A stretch of 34,578 bases of DNA, taken from the NCBI GenBank assembly GCA_934247875.1, contig CAKQJZ010000012.1:1-34578 (forward strand), written 5' to 3'. This document shows positions 32,695-34,578 of the stretch, piece after piece. The stretch is from an uncultured Spirochaetales bacterium (GTDB taxonomy: Bacteria; Spirochaetota; Spirochaetia; Sphaerochaetales; Sphaerochaetaceae). A program made the position numbers and the translations under genes. Position 1 is the first letter of the stretch; each line of letters starts with the position of its first letter. Under the pieces are notes generated by a model. It ran no database searches. It was not told the DNA's origin and saw nothing but the letters and a program-made list of their open reading frames with translations.

Positions 32695-32710
32695 ATCGAC
32701 CTACTTGAAC

Positions 32711-32935
32711 TTAGTTCTTCTCGATGATTACTTCCCATTCACCTTCGCCTACTTCGTCAATCTCGACGTTGTAGCCCTGTGAACGAGCCCAATCTGGAAC
32801 ATTCTTCATTGCGCATGTATGGTCTATTCCTACAACAAGCACATCACCTGCTTTAAGTTCTGCAAGTGCATTCTGAGTCTTAACTAGTGGTACTGGGCAT
32901 GCCTCTCCTAGGCAATCAAGATACTTTTCTGCCAT
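32711..32935 (-). CDS. TusA/SirA-family sulfur carrier protein (TsuB-like)
   Basis: 74 residues from the ATG at 32935, with AAGGAG seven bases upstream; an upstream TTG at 32941 would add two residues. The family signature LDCLGEACPVPLVKTQNALA contains the CPxP active cysteine, which carries persulfide sulfur. Residues 30-74 form the rest of the small alpha/beta fold. It is the first gene of the operon and probably receives sulfur delivered by the YeeE-type transporter. Confidence 0.93.
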   Translation of the reverse strand: MAEKYLDCLGEACPVPLVKTQNALAELKAGDVLVVGIDHTCAMKNVPDWARSQGYNVEIDEVGEGEWEVIIEKN

Positions 32936-32957
32936 AATCAATCTCCTTTTATCAATA

Positions 32958-33015
32958 AAAAAGTACTGATTGGATTCTAATGGACTACATAGGAGTAAAC
33001 AATCTCTATTTATGT
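32958..33015 (-). promoter_or_regulatory. Candidate promoter region of the sulfur operon
   Basis: On the minus strand TTGTTT and TAGAAT are 17 bases apart within this stretch, upstream of the TusA-like gene and downstream of the Crp/Fnr gene's end. No perfect Crp or Fnr dyad was recognised. Regulation by one of the two neighbouring Crp/Fnr-type proteins is likely on position alone. Confidence 0.3.
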
Positions 33016-33039
33016 GACTTTTCGACAGAGACTATGATA

Positions 33040-33708
33040 CTAGAGAATACGCATCAAAGCTTCGCCATCAAGAAGCTCAATAAAGCCTCTCTCATGCTTG
33101 ATTATGCCGTTCTCTTCCATCTCTTTTAAATATTTCGCAATTACACTGCGTGAAACAGCAATAGAGGAAGATATAAAGGATTCTGTAATACAAAGAGGAC
33201 CATCTTCTTGGTTGAAGCGCTCATAAAGAAAACCTGCGAGAACCTGTCGAGACGTCTTAAACACTTTCTCTCCAAGGATATATGCAATATCTGTAAAACG
33301 GTCAGTGAATTGATGCCGAGTAAATCTAGCTACAAAAGGATACTTTTGATTCACAGAGAGGTATGTATGAATCGGAATCTTCAAGACTTCAGCTTCAGCA
33401 CTATCTACGATTATCTCCAAAGGAATCTCAATGTTATATAGCACCTGGGCCGCTGAAAGTACACAATATGTGCCCTTCTCAAGGTAATAAAGAATACAGC
33501 TTTCATTTTTATCATTACGAATCATGCACTTAAGCCGCCCTGAAAGCACATAGATAATGCTATTGCATATCCAGCCAAGTTCAGCATTCATAAGTATCTC
33601 GCCACTCAGAAGCTTCTGAGTATATGAAGAGTAGCTTAAGCTTTGCTTATCTTCATCTTGAAGCTCACTGAAAAAAGGAAGGCTTTCCTTTAGAATCTTC
33701 TCATCCAC
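33040..33708 (-). CDS. Crp/Fnr-family regulator with cysteine-rich sensor domain
   Basis: 222 residues from a GTG at 33708. A cyclic-nucleotide-binding-type jelly roll (about 10-130; VLSGRLKCMIRND, then CILYYLEKGTYCVLSAA) is joined by a dimer helix to a C-terminal helix-turn-helix (ITESFISSSIAVSRSVIAKY). Four cysteines lie in the sensor (48, 61, 71, 82); none forms an Fnr-type N-terminal iron-sulfur cluster motif. Cys82 follows the conserved turn of the roll, as in thiol- or redox-responsive relatives. It lies just upstream of, and parallel to, the sulfur operon, which it may control. No ribosome site is present; a -10 (TAGAAT, 33715-33720) predicts a leaderless start. Confidence 0.87.
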   Translation of the reverse strand: MDEKILKESLPFFSELQDEDKQSLSYSSYTQKLLSGEILMNAELGWICNSIIYVLSGRLKCMIRNDKNESCILYYLEKGTYCVLSAAQVLYNIEIPLEIIVDSAEAEVLKIPIHTYLSVNQKYPFVARFTRHQFTDRFTDIAYILGEKVFKTSRQVLAGFLYERFNQEDGPLCITESFISSSIAVSRSVIAKYLKEMEENGIIKHERGFIELLDGEALMRIL

Positions 33709-33720
33709 AAGAAGATTCTA
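33691..33720. promoter_or_regulatory. 30-bp dyad over the Crp/Fnr start codon
   Basis: TAGAATCTTC (33691-33700) and GAAGATTCTA (33711-33720) are perfect 10-base inverted repeats around a 10-base centre that contains the GTG start. On the minus strand the distal arm contains the -10 TAGAAT. Binding here would block the gene, so autorepression is plausible. The arm length is greater than in classic Crp or Fnr sites. Confidence 0.6.
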
Positions 33721-33777
33721 CCAAAGAAATGAGTATTATTGCTATTCTTGCCTGACTAGCTCATATATCATTAATGC

Positions 33778-34452
33778 ATGGTAGATATTCAGAAATATCT
33801 TGAAGAAAGATTTGGTGGCATCAAAGAGATGAATGAAAGAGACATTAATATGCTTCTTTCAGCAGCTCATATTGAAACATACAAGAAGAACAGCATTGTC
33901 TGGAGGCATAAGAGCACAAAGCAGACTGGCGTGCTTATAATCCTAGACGGGATACTCAAAGCCAGATACTACACTGAGACTAGCTCTGTCTTTCTCTACT
34001 ATCTCAAAAGCGGCGATGCCTCAATGCTTGCATCCCCTTCTCTTATTGGAAACATCAATACACATATAGAGCTTATTGCAAAAGAAGATGTAACTGTTAT
34101 CAGGATTGAAGAAGACGTATATTCAAGTCTAGAAACTAAATACCCAAACCTATTACTGAGCACAGATTATTACCTAGCTAAAGCACTTGAGAAGCTGACT
34201 ATAATGATCAGAGAGCGCCTTCACGCAACGGTCGAGAAGAATGTCGCCAGATACCTTCTAGACCATAAAGAGGCCTATGATAGCACTACAATCCACATAA
34301 GCCACCAAGAGCTTGCAGAGAATATAGGAACAAAACGAGAAGTTGTTTCGCGGACTCTCTATAAGCTCTGCACTAGCAATATACTCTCACTTTCCAGAAA
34401 CCAGATTGAGATACTGAACTTGGAAAAACTCAAAGAATGCTCTCAGAAATAG
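33778..34452 (+). CDS. Second Crp/Fnr-family regulator, divergent paralogue
   Basis: 224 residues: jelly-roll sensor (GVLIILDGILKARYYTE, then VFLYYLKSGDASMLASPSLI), dimer helix and winged helix-turn-helix (ISHQELAENIGTKREVVSRT). It aligns with the 33040 protein without gaps around the key turn: Cys71 and Cys82 there are Val71 and Ser82 here, and the sensor has no cysteine at all, so the pair may sense different signals. The HTH resembles typical Fnr-type recognition helices. The -10-like TATCAT (33766-33771) ends 7 bases before the ATG; no ribosome site is seen. Target genes are unknown; the sulfur operon nearby is the obvious candidate. Confidence 0.87.
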   Translation: MVDIQKYLEERFGGIKEMNERDINMLLSAAHIETYKKNSIVWRHKSTKQTGVLIILDGILKARYYTETSSVFLYYLKSGDASMLASPSLIGNINTHIELIAKEDVTVIRIEEDVYSSLETKYPNLLLSTDYYLAKALEKLTIMIRERLHATVEKNVARYLLDHKEAYDSTTIHISHQELAENIGTKREVVSRTLYKLCTSNILSLSRNQIEILNLEKLKECSQK

Positions 34453-34532
34453 AATAAAAGAATCCCAAATTATTGAACTATAGAAAAACCATCAAATAGC
34501 CACTTCAATCTAAGAAATACATATTTCCCTTC

Positions 34533-34573
34533 CTATTGGCCAAGAAACAAGAATGATAAAAATGGCCCATAGG
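34533..34573. other. Imperfect inverted repeat at the window end
   Basis: CTATTGGCC (34533-34541) and GGCCCATAG (34564-34572), within slightly longer arms beginning at 34532 and ending at 34573, pair with one mismatch around a 22-base AT-rich loop. It may be a hairpin of a gene outside the window. The rest of 34453-34578 shows no supported gene. Confidence 0.3.
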
Positions 34574-34578
34574 GTGTT

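Noticed and set aside
32942..33039. An Fnr box (TTGAT-N4-ATCAA) before the TusA-like gene
   Set aside because: TTGAT occurs near the ribosome site on the minus strand but has no correctly spaced ATCAA partner.
34510..34578. Minus-strand open frame at the window end reading ...TLWAIFIILVSWPIGREI...
   Set aside because: Hydrophobic and perhaps the C-terminus of a membrane protein, but about 22 residues at the edge cannot be distinguished from chance in AT-rich DNA.
34553..34578. Possible gene start ATGATAAAAATGGCC on the plus strand
   Set aside because: Only eight codons are visible, with no good ribosome site.

Overview
The window (about 34.6 kb, AT-rich, no rRNA, no insertion sequence, no CRISPR array) looks like chromosome from a host-associated, probably anaerobic spirochete. 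The guess rests on a diderm envelope (TolC-type channel, predicted beta-barrel protein), many large lipoproteins with relaxed lipoboxes, an ABC sugar-binding protein with a spirochete-style N-terminus, and maltodextrin and sulfur metabolism genes. Sphaerochaetaceae is my best guess, but it is an inference from gene style, not from a marker gene. No stretch over 300 bases lacks a gene; the longest gap is the regulatory region 19500-19767.

Layout. (1) 1-3042: a possible gene tail, a small secreted protein, and a minus-strand MATE + DMT transporter pair. (2) 3129-4912: a Y-family translesion polymerase overlapping a YolD-like gene. (3) 5057-10746: a maltodextrin operon (binding protein, two permeases, LacI-family regulator, MalQ) with a palindromic operator inside its promoter; no ABC ATPase gene is present. 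(4) 10752-12207: a 32-bp-period repeat block followed by an AAA ATPase/DUF4143-type gene. (5) 12238-19499, minus strand: an RND efflux operon (adaptor, pump, a lipoprotein, TolC) with a divergent TetR regulator at 19768. (6) 20510-21133: tRNA-Gly, tRNA-Lys, a strong terminator and a CopZ-like metallochaperone. (7) 21130-27918, minus strand: an operon of two giant fibronectin-III-like lipoproteins, a small lipoprotein and a predicted beta-barrel protein. (8) 28062-30228: a 59-residue charged protein, an HD phosphohydrolase, and a second 32-bp-repeat + ATPase module. (9) 30260-34452: a TusA / YeeE / thioredoxin-reductase-like operon with two divergent Crp/Fnr-type regulators.

Most interesting. 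Two unrelated places carry the same architecture: directly after the stop codon of the preceding gene comes a block of tandem units with an exact 32-bp period (three units at 10752, four at 28791), then an AAA ATPase fused to a nuclease-like C-terminus. The core sequences of the two blocks differ, while period, T-tract/A-tract layout and position relative to the gene agree. This suggests each ATPase belongs with its own repeat set, perhaps as an autoregulatory operator or recognition site.

Secondary points are an RND pump whose TM4 aspartate pair is replaced by Gly-Ala, a thioredoxin reductase homologue fused to a cysteine-less thioredoxin-like domain, and many first-in-operon genes whose -10 elements place transcription starts at or next to the start codon (leaderless mRNAs), while genes inside operons have clear Shine-Dalgarno sites.
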